DNA of 32,985 nt, from contig CAIRTQ010000066.1 of the NCBI GenBank assembly GCA_903881545.1, forward strand, positions 1 through 32,985, given 5' to 3'. A model generated the notes under the pieces. It made no database searches, was not told the origin of the DNA, and saw only the letters and a list, made by a program, of their open reading frames with translations. The first letter of the stretch is position 1; each line of letters opens with the position of its first letter. A program made the position numbers and the translations under genes. Positions 15,990 through 23,844 of the stretch are shown here, one piece after another. This DNA comes from an uncultured Elusimicrobia bacterium (GTDB lineage Bacteria > Elusimicrobiota > Elusimicrobia > UBA1565 > UBA9628).

Positions 15990-16535
15990 CTACTCGCCGC
16001 CGTGCTCAAGGCTCGGCGCTGGATTCCGGGGCTTGGCCGGGAACGTCCCGCTGCGCTCCCAATATCGGTCGAAGAGAAAAGAAATCCCCATGGCGATGAG
16101 GCAGCCGGCCATGACGCATCCCATGCGCTCGATGGCGATGTGCCAGTCGCGGGTGCGGCCTTCCGAGATGGTCACGATGATCAAGGCCGCCAGGGCCGTA
16201 CGCGTCGTGTGAGGCATTCCCAGTGCCGAGCAGGCCAGGATGGTCAGGACGATGCCCGCACAGATGGCGGCCAGGCCCGGAGGGAGGACAAAAAAGACGA
16301 GCAGGCCAAAGAAGGAGCCGATGATGTTGGCCTTGATGCGGGTGACGGCCAAGCTGGCTGAGTATCCGGACTCGGGCGATATCACAAGGACCGTGGATAT
16401 CATCGCCCAGATGAGCTGGTGCTGGGGGAAGACGGGCTTCAAGCCGTAGCCGATGGAGACGCCGGCGACGCACTTGACGATGTAGATCAGGATCGGGTGC
16501 CGGGCAGCGTCAGGGAGACGGAATTTCCCAGTCAT
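15990..16535 (-). CDS. Half-size FUSC / aromatic-acid-exporter family protein
   Basis: The 181-residue protein has about five hydrophobic spans and the FUSC-type features RIKANIIGSFFGLLVFFVLP and RMGCVMAGCLIAMGISFLF. Full-size FUSC exporters carry two such halves plus cytoplasmic domains, so this protein should work as an oligomer. It may export aromatic or other small organic acids, but no substrate can be assigned. It converges on ccdA with only 3 bases between stops and has an AT-rich upstream region. A 10-base palindrome TATCTAGATA begins two bases from its ATG, a possible operator. Confidence 0.75.
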   Translation of the reverse strand: MTGKFRLPDAARHPILIYIVKCVAGVSIGYGLKPVFPQHQLIWAMISTVLVISPESGYSASLAVTRIKANIIGSFFGLLVFFVLPPGLAAICAGIVLTILACSALGMPHTTRTALAALIIVTISEGRTRDWHIAIERMGCVMAGCLIAMGISFLFDRYWERSGTFPAKPRNPAPSLEHGGE

Positions 16536-16669
16536 TTATCTAGATATAGTCGTAAATATAGTTAATCCATCGCAATACTGATAGCTAAACAACAAGCATG
16601 TTACTCCGTTGACATTTCAAAACACATAGAACTATTTGCGGCCTCAATCGTAAAGCATAGAAGGCTCAT
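16536..16669. promoter_or_regulatory. AT-rich divergent intergenic region
   Basis: This 134-base gap between the FUSC and YhcG genes is far poorer in GC than its surroundings. A perfect TTGACA at 16609-16614 faces the YhcG gene, with only a weak -10 (TATTTG at 16633-16638, 18-base spacing). TATCTAGATA at 16537-16546 is a palindrome beside the FUSC start. Both divergent genes must be controlled from here. Confidence 0.45.
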
Positions 16670-17779
16670 ATGCGCAGGAACATCCGAGATGATCGTCATG
16701 CCCTGGGGCGAACCCGCGACGAGGCGATGTTCCCGACGCCACCGACGCGTTCCCGATTACCTTCGGGCTATGCCGGGATATTGCGGGATCTCAAGCAGCG
16801 CATCCAGCAAGAGCGCCTGCGCACGGTCATGGCCGCCAATACCGCGATGGCTATGCTCTACTGGGACATCGGACGGACTATCCTTGAGCGCCAGGCTCGC
16901 AAAGGCTGGGGCGCGCGCGTTATAGACCGCCTCTCAGCTGACCTCCGAAAAACCTTTCCCGACATGCGCGGCCGCTCGCCCCGAAACCTCAAGTACATGC
17001 GCGCTTTCGCCACCGCCTGGCCGCAGCGGGGAATCGTGCAACGGGTCGTTGCACAAATCCCTTGGCGGCAAAATATCGCCCTGCTGGAACGGCTGGGACA
17101 TCCCGAAACCCGCCTATGGTACGCGCAACAAGCCGTCCAAAACGGGTGGTCCCAGCCGATCTTATGCCTTCAAATCGAGAATCGGGCGCACGAGCGGCAG
17201 GGCAAGGCCGTCACGAATTTCCCCACCGTCCTGCCGTCGGCCGCATCCGACATGGCGGCGCAGGTGTTTAAGGACCCTTATCTTTTCGACTTCCTGGGAA
17301 CGGCGGACCCGCGCCGGGAACGCGAGGTCGAACAAGCGCTGGTGGATCACATCCAGCATTTCCTGCTTGAACTCGGGGCGGGCTTTGCATTCATGGGCCG
17401 CCAGGTGCATCTGGAAGTGGGCGCCCGCGATTATTATCTCGACTTACTGTTCTATCATGTCAAGCTGAGGCGTTACGTGGTGGTCGAACTCAAGGCGGCC
17501 TCGTTCGATGCCGCTTTTGTCGGGCAGATGAACCTGTATCTCTCCGCCGTGGATGACCTGCTCCGTCACCCGGACGACCAGCCCACGATCGGTCTGCTCC
17601 TATGCAAGGAGAAGGACAGACTCACGGTGGAGTATGCCCTGCGCGACTTGCGCAAGCCGATCGGCGTGGCGCAATGGCGAACACGCCTGGCCGAATCCCT
17701 GCCCAAACGCCTGCAAGAAAGTCTGCCGTCAATCGAAGAACTTGAGGCCGAGCTAGGAAAACGGCACGACGGCAATTAA
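16670..17779 (+). CDS. DUF1016 / YhcG-type PDDEXK nuclease
   Basis: The 369-residue protein has the two-part layout of the YhcG family. The N-terminal DUF1016 helical domain includes YWDIGRTILERQARKGWGAR and GRSPRNLKYMRAFA, with the NIALLERL and RLWYAQQAVQNGWSQ segments after it. The C-terminal PD-(D/E)XK domain has the catalytic pattern DYYLDLLFYH...YVVVELKA, with a QMNLYLSAVDD helix behind it. These proteins are found near restriction-modification and other mobile loci, often alone. Here no methylase or other partner is adjacent. The ATG at 16670 has AGAAGG upstream; ATG 16727 would trim 19 residues. Confidence 0.9.
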   Translation: MRRNIRDDRHALGRTRDEAMFPTPPTRSRLPSGYAGILRDLKQRIQQERLRTVMAANTAMAMLYWDIGRTILERQARKGWGARVIDRLSADLRKTFPDMRGRSPRNLKYMRAFATAWPQRGIVQRVVAQIPWRQNIALLERLGHPETRLWYAQQAVQNGWSQPILCLQIENRAHERQGKAVTNFPTVLPSAASDMAAQVFKDPYLFDFLGTADPRREREVEQALVDHIQHFLLELGAGFAFMGRQVHLEVGARDYYLDLLFYHVKLRRYVVVELKAASFDAAFVGQMNLYLSAVDDLLRHPDDQPTIGLLLCKEKDRLTVEYALRDLRKPIGVAQWRTRLAESLPKRLQESLPSIEELEAELGKRHDGN

Positions 17780-17790
17780 AAAAGGTTCCC

Positions 17791-18171
17791 CTACTCCCCA
17801 ACCACCGCCACCGCCTCAATCTCCACCGCCGCGCCCCGCGGCAGAGCCGCGGCCTGCACCGTCGCCCGGGCCGGACACGGAGTCGGGAAGGATTTCGCGT
17901 AGACCTCGTTCATGACCGCGAACTGCCCCAGGTCCGTCATGAAAACCGTGGTCTTCACCACGTCCTTCATGCCCAAGCCCGCCGCGGCCAAAATCGCCGC
18001 CACATTCCTCAGGCAAGCCTCGGTCTGCAAAGCCACGCCCTCCGGCATGGCCTTGCCCGCCGGGTCCAAGGGCAGTTGCCCCGAGACGAAGACCAAGTTC
18101 CCGGCCCGGATGGCCTGGGAATATGGCCCGATAGCCTGCGGCGCTCCGGAAGTCTGGATGGCCGTCTTCAT
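17791..18171 (-). CDS. ridA: RidA-family enamine/imine deaminase
   Basis: The 126-residue trimeric RidA/YjgF/UK114 protein hydrolyses reactive enamine and imine intermediates such as 2-aminoacrylate. The family signature PARATVQAAALPRGAAVEIEA near the C terminus contains the substrate-binding Arg, and GPYSQAIRAGNLVFVSGQLP near the N terminus is intact. Its start overlaps the rho stop (ATGA), so it is the last gene of the long minus-strand run, ending 11 bases from the convergent YhcG gene. No terminator hairpin is obvious between them. Confidence 0.93.
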   Translation of the reverse strand: MKTAIQTSGAPQAIGPYSQAIRAGNLVFVSGQLPLDPAGKAMPEGVALQTEACLRNVAAILAAAGLGMKDVVKTTVFMTDLGQFAVMNEVYAKSFPTPCPARATVQAAALPRGAAVEIEAVAVVGE

Positions 18172-19358
18172 TTGAGCGAGGCCAGCAGGGCCTTGTTGGT
18201 CTTATAGGTCATGAGCAGTTCGTGCATCGCCTTGGTCGCGTCCATCTCGCCCAAAGGCGCCAGGTGCCGGCGCAGTTTGAAGACCCCCTCCAAGATATCC
18301 GGCGGCAGGAGCTTCTCCTCCTTGCGGGTGCCCGTGTCACGAATCTTGAGCGCCGGGAAGATGCGCGCCTCGGCCGCGGAGCGGAACAGCACCAGCTCCA
18401 TGTTGCCAGTGCCCTTGAACTCCTGGAAGATGATGTCGTCCATGCGGCTGCCAGTATCTACCAGGATGGAGGCGATGATGGTCAAAGACCCCCCCTCCTC
18501 CAGCTTGCGCGCCGCGCCGAAGAAACGACGCGGGATCTCCATGGCCCGCGAGTCCAGGCCGCCGCTCATGGTCCGGTTGCCCACCGCGAACTGGTTGTGC
18601 ACCCGTGCCAGGCGCGTGAGCGAGTCCAGCAGGATCAGCACATCGGCGCCCTGCGCCGCCGCCGAAATGGCCGCGCGCATCAGGCCCTCGGCCACCTCCC
18701 GGTGCCGCTCGTAGGACTGGTCGCTCGACGAGGCCCAGACCTCGGCCGGCACGCTGCGCTTGAAGTCCGTCACCTCCTCCGGCCGCTCGTCGACGAGCAG
18801 GCAGAACTGCTTGATCGCCGGCTCCACGCCGTAGACCGCGTTGGAGATCTGCTTGAGGAAGGTCGTCTTGCCGGCCTTGGGCGGCGAGACGATCAGGCCC
18901 CGCGTGCCCTTGCCGATCGGGCTGAGCAGGTCGAGGGCGCGCATGGACGGGTCGGTCGAGCCCTTCTCCAGGCAGATCCACTGGTGCGGATCCACCGGAG
19001 TCTTCGCCATGAAAGCGACTTCGTCGGCGGTGCGCTGAGGACCGGACGGCGCGCGGGGCGCGACATTACCCTGATTGCCGTTGTTCTCCTGGGGCCGCCG
19101 CTGCTGCTGCTGCTGCCGGTTGTCGAAGCGGCGCCTGCGGTCGCGGTACCGGACATGCCGTCCACCACCGTGGCCACCTTGGCCGCCATGGTGTCCACCC
19201 TGACGACCACCCTGGCCGCCTTGGTCGCCACCCTGGCCACCGCCCTGGTTACTGCCCTGGCTGCCACCTTGGCCGCCACCCTGGTTGCCGCCCTGGTTGG
19301 CTCCTTGGTCGCCGCCCTGGTTACCGCCTTGTCCGCCCGACCGCTCTTCGTTCATCAT
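18168..19358 (-). CDS. rho: Transcription termination factor Rho lacking the OB-fold domain
   Basis: The 396-residue protein has a complete Rho ATPase/translocase core from about residue 122: LSPIGKGTRGLIV, Walker A SPPKAGKTT, VLILLDSLTRLARVHN, the Q-loop stretch SGGLDSRA, RRFFGAARKLEEGGSLTIIA and the R-loop FKGTGNMEL. Upstream of the core there is no Rho-N helix domain and no cold-shock (OB) RNA-binding fold. Instead residues about 7-66 are Gly/Gln/Asn-rich repeats (GGNQGGDQGANQGG), followed by Arg/Gln-rich HVRYRDRRRRFDNRQQQQQRR and a short spacer. The tail is in frame and starts at ATGATG with an AGGAGAGG site. It could still bind RNA through the Arg-rich part or promote assembly. Whether a normal second Rho exists elsewhere is unknown. 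Confidence 0.93.
   Translation of the reverse strand: MMNEERSGGQGGNQGGDQGANQGGNQGGGQGGSQGSNQGGGQGGDQGGQGGRQGGHHGGQGGHGGGRHVRYRDRRRRFDNRQQQQQRRPQENNGNQGNVAPRAPSGPQRTADEVAFMAKTPVDPHQWICLEKGSTDPSMRALDLLSPIGKGTRGLIVSPPKAGKTTFLKQISNAVYGVEPAIKQFCLLVDERPEEVTDFKRSVPAEVWASSSDQSYERHREVAEGLMRAAISAAAQGADVLILLDSLTRLARVHNQFAVGNRTMSGGLDSRAMEIPRRFFGAARKLEEGGSLTIIASILVDTGSRMDDIIFQEFKGTGNMELVLFRSAAEARIFPALKIRDTGTRKEEKLLPPDILEGVFKLRRHLAPLGEMDATKAMHELLMTYKTNKALLASLK
19165..19340. repeat. Tandem Gly-Gly-Gln/Asn codon repeats in rho
   Basis: The 5' part of rho is built of variants of a short unit (CAGGGCGGCAACCAGGGCGG on the coding strand) encoding GG(N/D/S/G)Q. The degenerate tandem array makes length variation by slippage likely. 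Confidence 0.7.
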
Positions 19359-19410
19359 ACCTACCTCTCCTTACCGACAGACCTACAAAAGCTCTGAATG
19401 CCCAGCATGC

Positions 19411-20211
19411 TCAATCGAACGCGTGCAGCTCCGCCGTTCCGGACCGCAGGCCCAAAAGGCGCCGCGCCAGCCGACTGAAACGCTTGGGATCGTCCGAGAC
19501 AAAGAATTTCTGCCGGCCCCGGCCCTGCCGACGGCGCAGTTCCAGGTTTTCCAACAGGCTCTCAGTCTCCCGGGCCACCGCGTCGGCGGAATCGATGAGC
19601 CGCACCGAGGGGCCCATGACCCGGCGCACCACCCCCTTGAGCAGAGGATAGTGCGTGCAACCCAAAATCAAAGTGTCTATGTCCGTGCGCCGCAAGCCCG
19701 CCAGATAGTGGCGCGCCGCCAGCAAGGTCGCGGGATGGCCCCACCAGCCCTCTTCCACCAAGGGCACGAACAGGGGGCAGGCCAAGGACTCCACCCGCAC
19801 TCCCGGCCGCCGCGCCCGCAGGGCCGCGGCGTAGGCGCCCGAAGCGATCGTGGCTTCGGTGCCGATGATGCCCACATGGCCGTTGCGCGTGGCGGCGGCG
19901 GCGGCATTGGCCCCCGGCAGGATCACGCCCAGCACCGGCACGTCGATGGCGCGCGCCACCGCGTCCAGGGCGAGGGCCGAGGAGGTATTGCAGGCCACCA
20001 CCAAAGCCTTGACCCCGCGCGCGGCCAGAAAGCGCGCCACCTCCAGGGAATAGCGCGTCACCGTGGCGCCGGACTTGGAACCGTAGGGCACATGCGCCGT
20101 GTCGCCGAAATAGATCACGTCCTCCTCGGGCATGCGGCGGATGACCGCCTTGAGCACGGTCAAGCCTCCGATGCCGGAGTCGAAGATGCCGATGGGAGCG
20201 TTGGCCTTCAT
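19411..20211 (-). CDS. murI: Glutamate racemase
   Basis: The 266-residue cytoplasmic enzyme makes D-glutamate for peptidoglycan. The family motifs are intact: IGIFDSGIGGLTVLK, the first catalytic Cys in VVACNTSSALAL, and the second in LILGCTHYPLL, with VIYFGDTAHVPYG between. Its start overlaps the amidase stop (ATGA), so it is co-translated with a peptidoglycan hydrolase. Fifty-two bases separate it from rho. Confidence 0.96.
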   Translation of the reverse strand: MKANAPIGIFDSGIGGLTVLKAVIRRMPEEDVIYFGDTAHVPYGSKSGATVTRYSLEVARFLAARGVKALVVACNTSSALALDAVARAIDVPVLGVILPGANAAAAATRNGHVGIIGTEATIASGAYAAALRARRPGVRVESLACPLFVPLVEEGWWGHPATLLAARHYLAGLRRTDIDTLILGCTHYPLLKGVVRRVMGPSVRLIDSADAVARETESLLENLELRRRQGRGRQKFFVSDDPKRFSRLARRLLGLRSGTAELHAFD

Positions 20212-21764
20212 CCCTTGCTCCGGCTCTGGGCTGGGTCCAGCCAGCCCTGGCGCTTGGCGTAATCCAGGAGCCCCGCGTAGACGCCGTCCAGCAAGCGGCG
20301 GCGGTAGGCCTGAGTGCCCAGCTTGGCCTGGTCGCGGCGGTTGGTCACGAAGCCCATCTCCACCAGGATCGCGGGCGCGTCCGTGCCGCGCAAAACATAG
20401 AAGGCCGCCTGCTTGACCCCGCGGGGGGTCAGGTCCACGCGCTTGCCCAGATCGCGGGAGACCAAGGCGGCCAATTCCGCCGAGGCATTGATGTTCTCGG
20501 TCTTGGACATGGCCCGCAGGATGAGGGCCGCCTCCTCGTCCGCCGGGGACTTTCCCTCCAGCTCCAGGGAGGCGTTCTCGGCCTCGGCTAGGCGCGCGGC
20601 CTCCGGATCAGTGGCGTTCTCCGATACGGAATAGACCTCGAAGCCGTGCTCCTTGCGGTTGCGGTTGGCGTTGCAGTGCAGGGACACGAAGATATCGGCG
20701 CGCGCGTCGTTGGCCATCCGGGAGCGCTCTGCCAGGGGCACGAAGGTATCGTCGCCGCGGGTCAGGATCACGTCAAAGGTCTTCTCCTCGCGCAGGACCT
20801 GGGCCAACTCCAGCGCCGCGGTCAGGTTGAGGTCCTTCTCCCGCGCGCGGCGGCCGCCCAAGGCCCCGGGATCCTTGCCGCCGTGCCCCGCGTCGATGAC
20901 GATGCGGCGCCGCTGCGGAACCGACGCTTCCGAAGTCGGTGGAGGCGGGGCCTGCACCGCCTGCGCAGCAGGCAGTGCAGGTGCCGCTGGCGCAAGCGCC
21001 AGCGGCGCAGGCACGGCCGCAACCCTGTCCCCTGCCCCAGCCAAAATCTCCACGGCCAGACGGCGCGGCTCGGAGAACTCCCGCACCCGCCACCCGAGCC
21101 CCGGCCGGGCGAAGCGCACGCTGAGGTGAGCCCCCCTGGCGTCCTGGCTCAGGGTGTAGCTCTGCACCAAGCCATCGCCCACCACGGCCTGCTCCGGCGC
21201 ATCGATGACGCCGAAAGGCAGGCTAAGATCCACGGCCTGCACGCCCCGCGCCGCCGCGGCATGCCCCAGGGGCTTCTTGAGCTCCAGGACGACCCGCGTG
21301 AATTCCTGATAGGAGAACCAATGCACGGACCCGAGGTTGCCGCGCCGCTCCACGGTGAGCAGCATGTTGCCCTCATCGAACCGGCTCTCCATCCCCGAGA
21401 AGGCCGTGAATTCGGCCCCCAGGAAGAAAGACAGCGGGACAAAGGCCTCGGCGGAGCGCAGCACGGGCGGCGCTTCCAGCGCCGCCTTGCGCCCAGCCAG
21501 CAGGGCCTCGCCCGAACCGATCACCAGCTGTAGCAGCCGCCCCCGGAAGCTCAGCTGCACCCGCCCGGAGATGGGATACCAGTAGGCCTGGCCGCCGTAG
21601 AGCTCCCCCGCCTGCTTGGCGCTGACGAAGGTCCGGCCGTCGGAGCGATAAGCCGCCAGCGAGTCGTGGGAGCGTCCGGAGACCACCACCTGGATCTCCT
21701 CGCCTCCCGCCGCCGCAGGGGCCAGAACCGCCAAGGCCAACGACAAGAAGAGGGCTTTGTTCAT
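20208..21764 (-). CDS. N-acetylmuramoyl-L-alanine amidase with stalk domain
   Basis: The 518-residue exported enzyme cleaves the bond between MurNAc and the stem peptide. A signal peptide (MNKALFLSLALAVLAPAAAGG) leads to a region like the copper-amine-oxidase N-terminal stalk domain (GRTFVSAKQAGELYGG, EAFVPLSFFLGAEF). An AMIN-like beta stretch, a Pro/Ala linker at about 255-290 and a C-terminal Amidase_3 domain follow. That domain has the zinc ligands in IVIDAGHGGKDPGA, REKDLNL and SLHCNAN and the catalytic Glu in ILVEMGFVTN. The start at 21764 overlaps the RNase E/G stop (ATGA). The far longer frame that runs through the RNase gene is an artefact of high GC. A role in cell separation fits the mre/mrdA neighbourhood. 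Confidence 0.93.
   Translation of the reverse strand: MNKALFLSLALAVLAPAAAGGEEIQVVVSGRSHDSLAAYRSDGRTFVSAKQAGELYGGQAYWYPISGRVQLSFRGRLLQLVIGSGEALLAGRKAALEAPPVLRSAEAFVPLSFFLGAEFTAFSGMESRFDEGNMLLTVERRGNLGSVHWFSYQEFTRVVLELKKPLGHAAAARGVQAVDLSLPFGVIDAPEQAVVGDGLVQSYTLSQDARGAHLSVRFARPGLGWRVREFSEPRRLAVEILAGAGDRVAAVPAPLALAPAAPALPAAQAVQAPPPPTSEASVPQRRRIVIDAGHGGKDPGALGGRRAREKDLNLTAALELAQVLREEKTFDVILTRGDDTFVPLAERSRMANDARADIFVSLHCNANRNRKEHGFEVYSVSENATDPEAARLAEAENASLELEGKSPADEEAALILRAMSKTENINASAELAALVSRDLGKRVDLTPRGVKQAAFYVLRGTDAPAILVEMGFVTNRRDQAKLGTQAYRRRLLDGVYAGLLDYAKRQGWLDPAQSRSKG
20959..21006. repeat. Two GC-rich palindromes in amidase linker
   Basis: GCCTGC-GCA-GCAGGC (20959-20973) and GCCGCTGGCGC-AA-GCGCCAGCGGC (20983-21006, perfect 11-base arms) lie side by side in the Pro/Ala linker. 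They are separated by AGTGCAGGT. Both belong to the same type as the copies in the RNase E/G gene. Confidence 0.65.
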
Positions 21765-23827
21765 TCTAGGACGATGCGGTACTCCTCCCAAGGCAGCGAA
21801 GGCTCGCTCTGTATCTTGACCGAGCGGCCCACATTTTTTTCGATGAACACCTGCTGGGCCCGGAAGATGTCCGACAGGGCGGGATGCAGCAGGAGGCGCA
21901 GGTTGCCGCCGGGGCGGCCGCCCGTCATCCGCAGGATCTCCCTCTGGATGCGGATGCGCAGGGTCTCGCTGGAGAGCACCCGGCCGCAGCCCTTGCACTG
22001 CTGACATTCCTCGGTGATGAGGCTCACCGTGGACTCCCGCTTGCGCTCGCGGGTCAGCTCGACGAGGCCCAGGCGGGTGATGGGCAGGATGCGGATCTTG
22101 GCCCGGTCGCCCCGGCAGGAACGAGTGAAGGCTTCCATGACCTTCTGCCGGTTGGAGGCTTTGCGCATGTCGATGAAATCGACCACGATGATGCCGCCGA
22201 TGTTGCGCAGGCGCAGCTGGTGGGCGACCTCCAGAGCGGCCTCGATGTTGGTCTGGGTGACGGTCTCCTCCTGCGACTTGGAGCCGGTGAAGCGGCCGGT
22301 GTTGACGTCGATGGCGCAGAGTGACTCGGCCTCCTGGATGATGATGGAGCCGCCGTTGGGCAAGGCCACCTTGGTGCGCCGCATATCCTCGATGTCGCCC
22401 TCCAGATGGAAGGCCTGGAACAGCGGGGTCTTGGCGTCGTAAAGGCGCACGCGGTCCTTGAGCTCCGGGGAGATGGCCTCCACGAACTCCAGCACGCCGC
22501 GGTACTGCTCCGCGTTGTCCAGCAGGTAGACATAGACCTGGTCGGAGAGCAAGTCCCGCGCCACCTGCAGGGCGAGGTCCAGATCCTTGTGCAGCAGTGC
22601 GGGCGCCGGGGTTTCCTCGAACTTCTTCTGGATCTGGTTCCAGGTCTGCAGGAGGTATTTGACCTCGCGCTCCAGGTCGGCCTCCGAGGCCCCTTCGGCC
22701 TCGGTGCGCACGACCAGGCCCTTGCCGCCCAGGTATTCGGCCACCAGCCGGTCCACGATCCCGGCCAGCCGGGTGCGCTCGGCCGCGTCGCCGATCTGCT
22801 TGGAGATGCCGACATAGCCCTGCAGAGGCGTGAAGACCAGGTAGCGGCCGGGCAAGGAGATGTCCATGGTCACCTTCATGCCCTTGGTGCCGATGGCCTC
22901 CTTGGCCACCTGGATCATGATGTTCTGCCCCTTCTTGAGCGTGGCGTCGATGGCGGCGCCCTTCTCGCCCAGGACGTCGGAGATGTAGAGGTAGGCGTTC
23001 TTTTCGAAGCCGATGTTGACGAAGGCCGAGGAGATGCCGGGCAGGACATTCTCGACTTCGCCCTTGTAGATGTTGCCCACGATGTACTGGCTGCCGCGGC
23101 GCTCCCAAAGGAGCTCGGCCAGCCGGCCGTCATCGACGATGGCGATGCGCGTCTCTTCGAAACTGGTGTTGGCCATTATCTCGCGCTTGACCGCGACGGG
23201 CGATGCGTGGCGGTCGCTGCGGAACTCGCGCTCGGCCCCGCTGCGATGGCCCTCGCCGCCCCGGCGGTCGCGGTCCCGATCGCGCTCGCGCCGCGGCTCG
23301 CGCTCACCACGTGCGGCATCGCTACGCGCAACATCGCCGCGCGCGGCCTCGCCGCCCCGGCCGCGACGGTTACGGCCACGCCCGTCGTTACGCCCCTGCC
23401 CTTGGCCCGGCTGGCGATGGTGCGGCGCCGGCCGCTGCGGGGCCTGCGCCCCAGGCGCAGGTGCAGGCCTCTGCGGTCCGGCCGCCGCCGGCGCCGAAGG
23501 CGCCACGGGCGCCGCGGGCGCCGGACCCTCGTCGACCTCGCATTCGTCCTGGGAGCCGGCGTCCTCCGCGTCTCCGGCCTGCGCTGCAAGCGCAGGTGCC
23601 GCCTGATATTCTTCCGGCTCCGGTTCCTGCTCCTGCGCCAGAAGCGCCTGCGCTGCAATCATCTGCGCCGAAGGCGCAGATGCCACGGCCGCGTCCGCCC
23701 GCGGATACTCCTCACGCCGGGCGGCCTGTGCATCCTCCTGCGCCTGTGGCGCAGGCGTCTGCGCTGCAGGCGCAGGTGCCACGGGCTCCGGAGTCGTCTG
23801 CATCAATTCTTTCTCTTCGTTTGCCAT
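21761..23827 (-). CDS. Ribonuclease E/G with long disordered N terminus
   Basis: This 688-residue endoribonuclease acts in mRNA decay and rRNA processing. Residues about 1-215 are low complexity: an Ala/Pro/Gln/Glu part, then an Arg/Asp/Gly part (RREPRRERDRDRDRRGGEGH type). The catalytic region follows. The S1 domain begins near GSQYIVGNIYKGEVENVLPG, the DNase-I-like active site has AIDVNTGRF and VVDFIDM (metal-binding Asp), and the zinc-link CQQC is near residue 606. In E. coli RNase E the disordered scaffold is C-terminal; here it is N-terminal. An internal ATG at 23176 (MANTSFEE) could give a short RNase G-like form, but its ribosome-binding site is weak, while ATG 23827 has GAGAGG. Position next to mre genes matches rng (cafA) in proteobacteria. 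Confidence 0.93.
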   Translation of the reverse strand: MANEEKELMQTTPEPVAPAPAAQTPAPQAQEDAQAARREEYPRADAAVASAPSAQMIAAQALLAQEQEPEPEEYQAAPALAAQAGDAEDAGSQDECEVDEGPAPAAPVAPSAPAAAGPQRPAPAPGAQAPQRPAPHHRQPGQGQGRNDGRGRNRRGRGGEAARGDVARSDAARGEREPRRERDRDRDRRGGEGHRSGAEREFRSDRHASPVAVKREIMANTSFEETRIAIVDDGRLAELLWERRGSQYIVGNIYKGEVENVLPGISSAFVNIGFEKNAYLYISDVLGEKGAAIDATLKKGQNIMIQVAKEAIGTKGMKVTMDISLPGRYLVFTPLQGYVGISKQIGDAAERTRLAGIVDRLVAEYLGGKGLVVRTEAEGASEADLEREVKYLLQTWNQIQKKFEETPAPALLHKDLDLALQVARDLLSDQVYVYLLDNAEQYRGVLEFVEAISPELKDRVRLYDAKTPLFQAFHLEGDIEDMRRTKVALPNGGSIIIQEAESLCAIDVNTGRFTGSKSQEETVTQTNIEAALEVAHQLRLRNIGGIIVVDFIDMRKASNRQKVMEAFTRSCRGDRAKIRILPITRLGLVELTRERKRESTVSLITEECQQCKGCGRVLSSETLRIRIQREILRMTGGRPGGNLRLLLHPALSDIFRAQQVFIEKNVGRSVKIQSEPSLPWEEYRIVLE
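23444..23775. repeat. Cluster of seven GC-rich palindromes in RNase E/G linker
   Basis: Copies lie at 23444-23460 (CTGCGCC-CCA-GGCGCAG), 23490-23504 (GGCGCC-GAA-GGCGCC), 23579-23595 (CTGCGCT-GCA-AGCGCAG), 23643-23654, 23661-23681 (ATCTGCGCC/GGCGCAGAT around GAA), 23737-23755 (CCTGCGCC/GGCGCAGG around TGT) and 23759-23775 (one G-T wobble). Three are followed by a (G/A)TGCC tail. On the coding strand most read GCG CCT NNN GCG CAG, giving A-P-x-A-Q, in one constant phase. Confidence 0.7.
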
Positions 23828-23844
23828 GGTGAAAAACCTCTCTA

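Noticed and set aside
19165-19340. Possible CRISPR or minisatellite array
   Set aside because: Repeats are short, degenerate and contiguous with no spacers, and they encode the Gly/Gln tail of Rho in frame.
18222-19397. A 391-codon + strand frame opposite rho
   Set aside because: Antisense of the Rho core. Its C-terminal hydrophobic repeats are the complement of Gly/Gln codons, not real membrane spans.
21765-23108. A 966-codon frame apparently extending the amidase upstream
   Set aside because: It overlaps the RNase E/G catalytic region in another frame. The signal peptide at 21764 marks the real amidase start.
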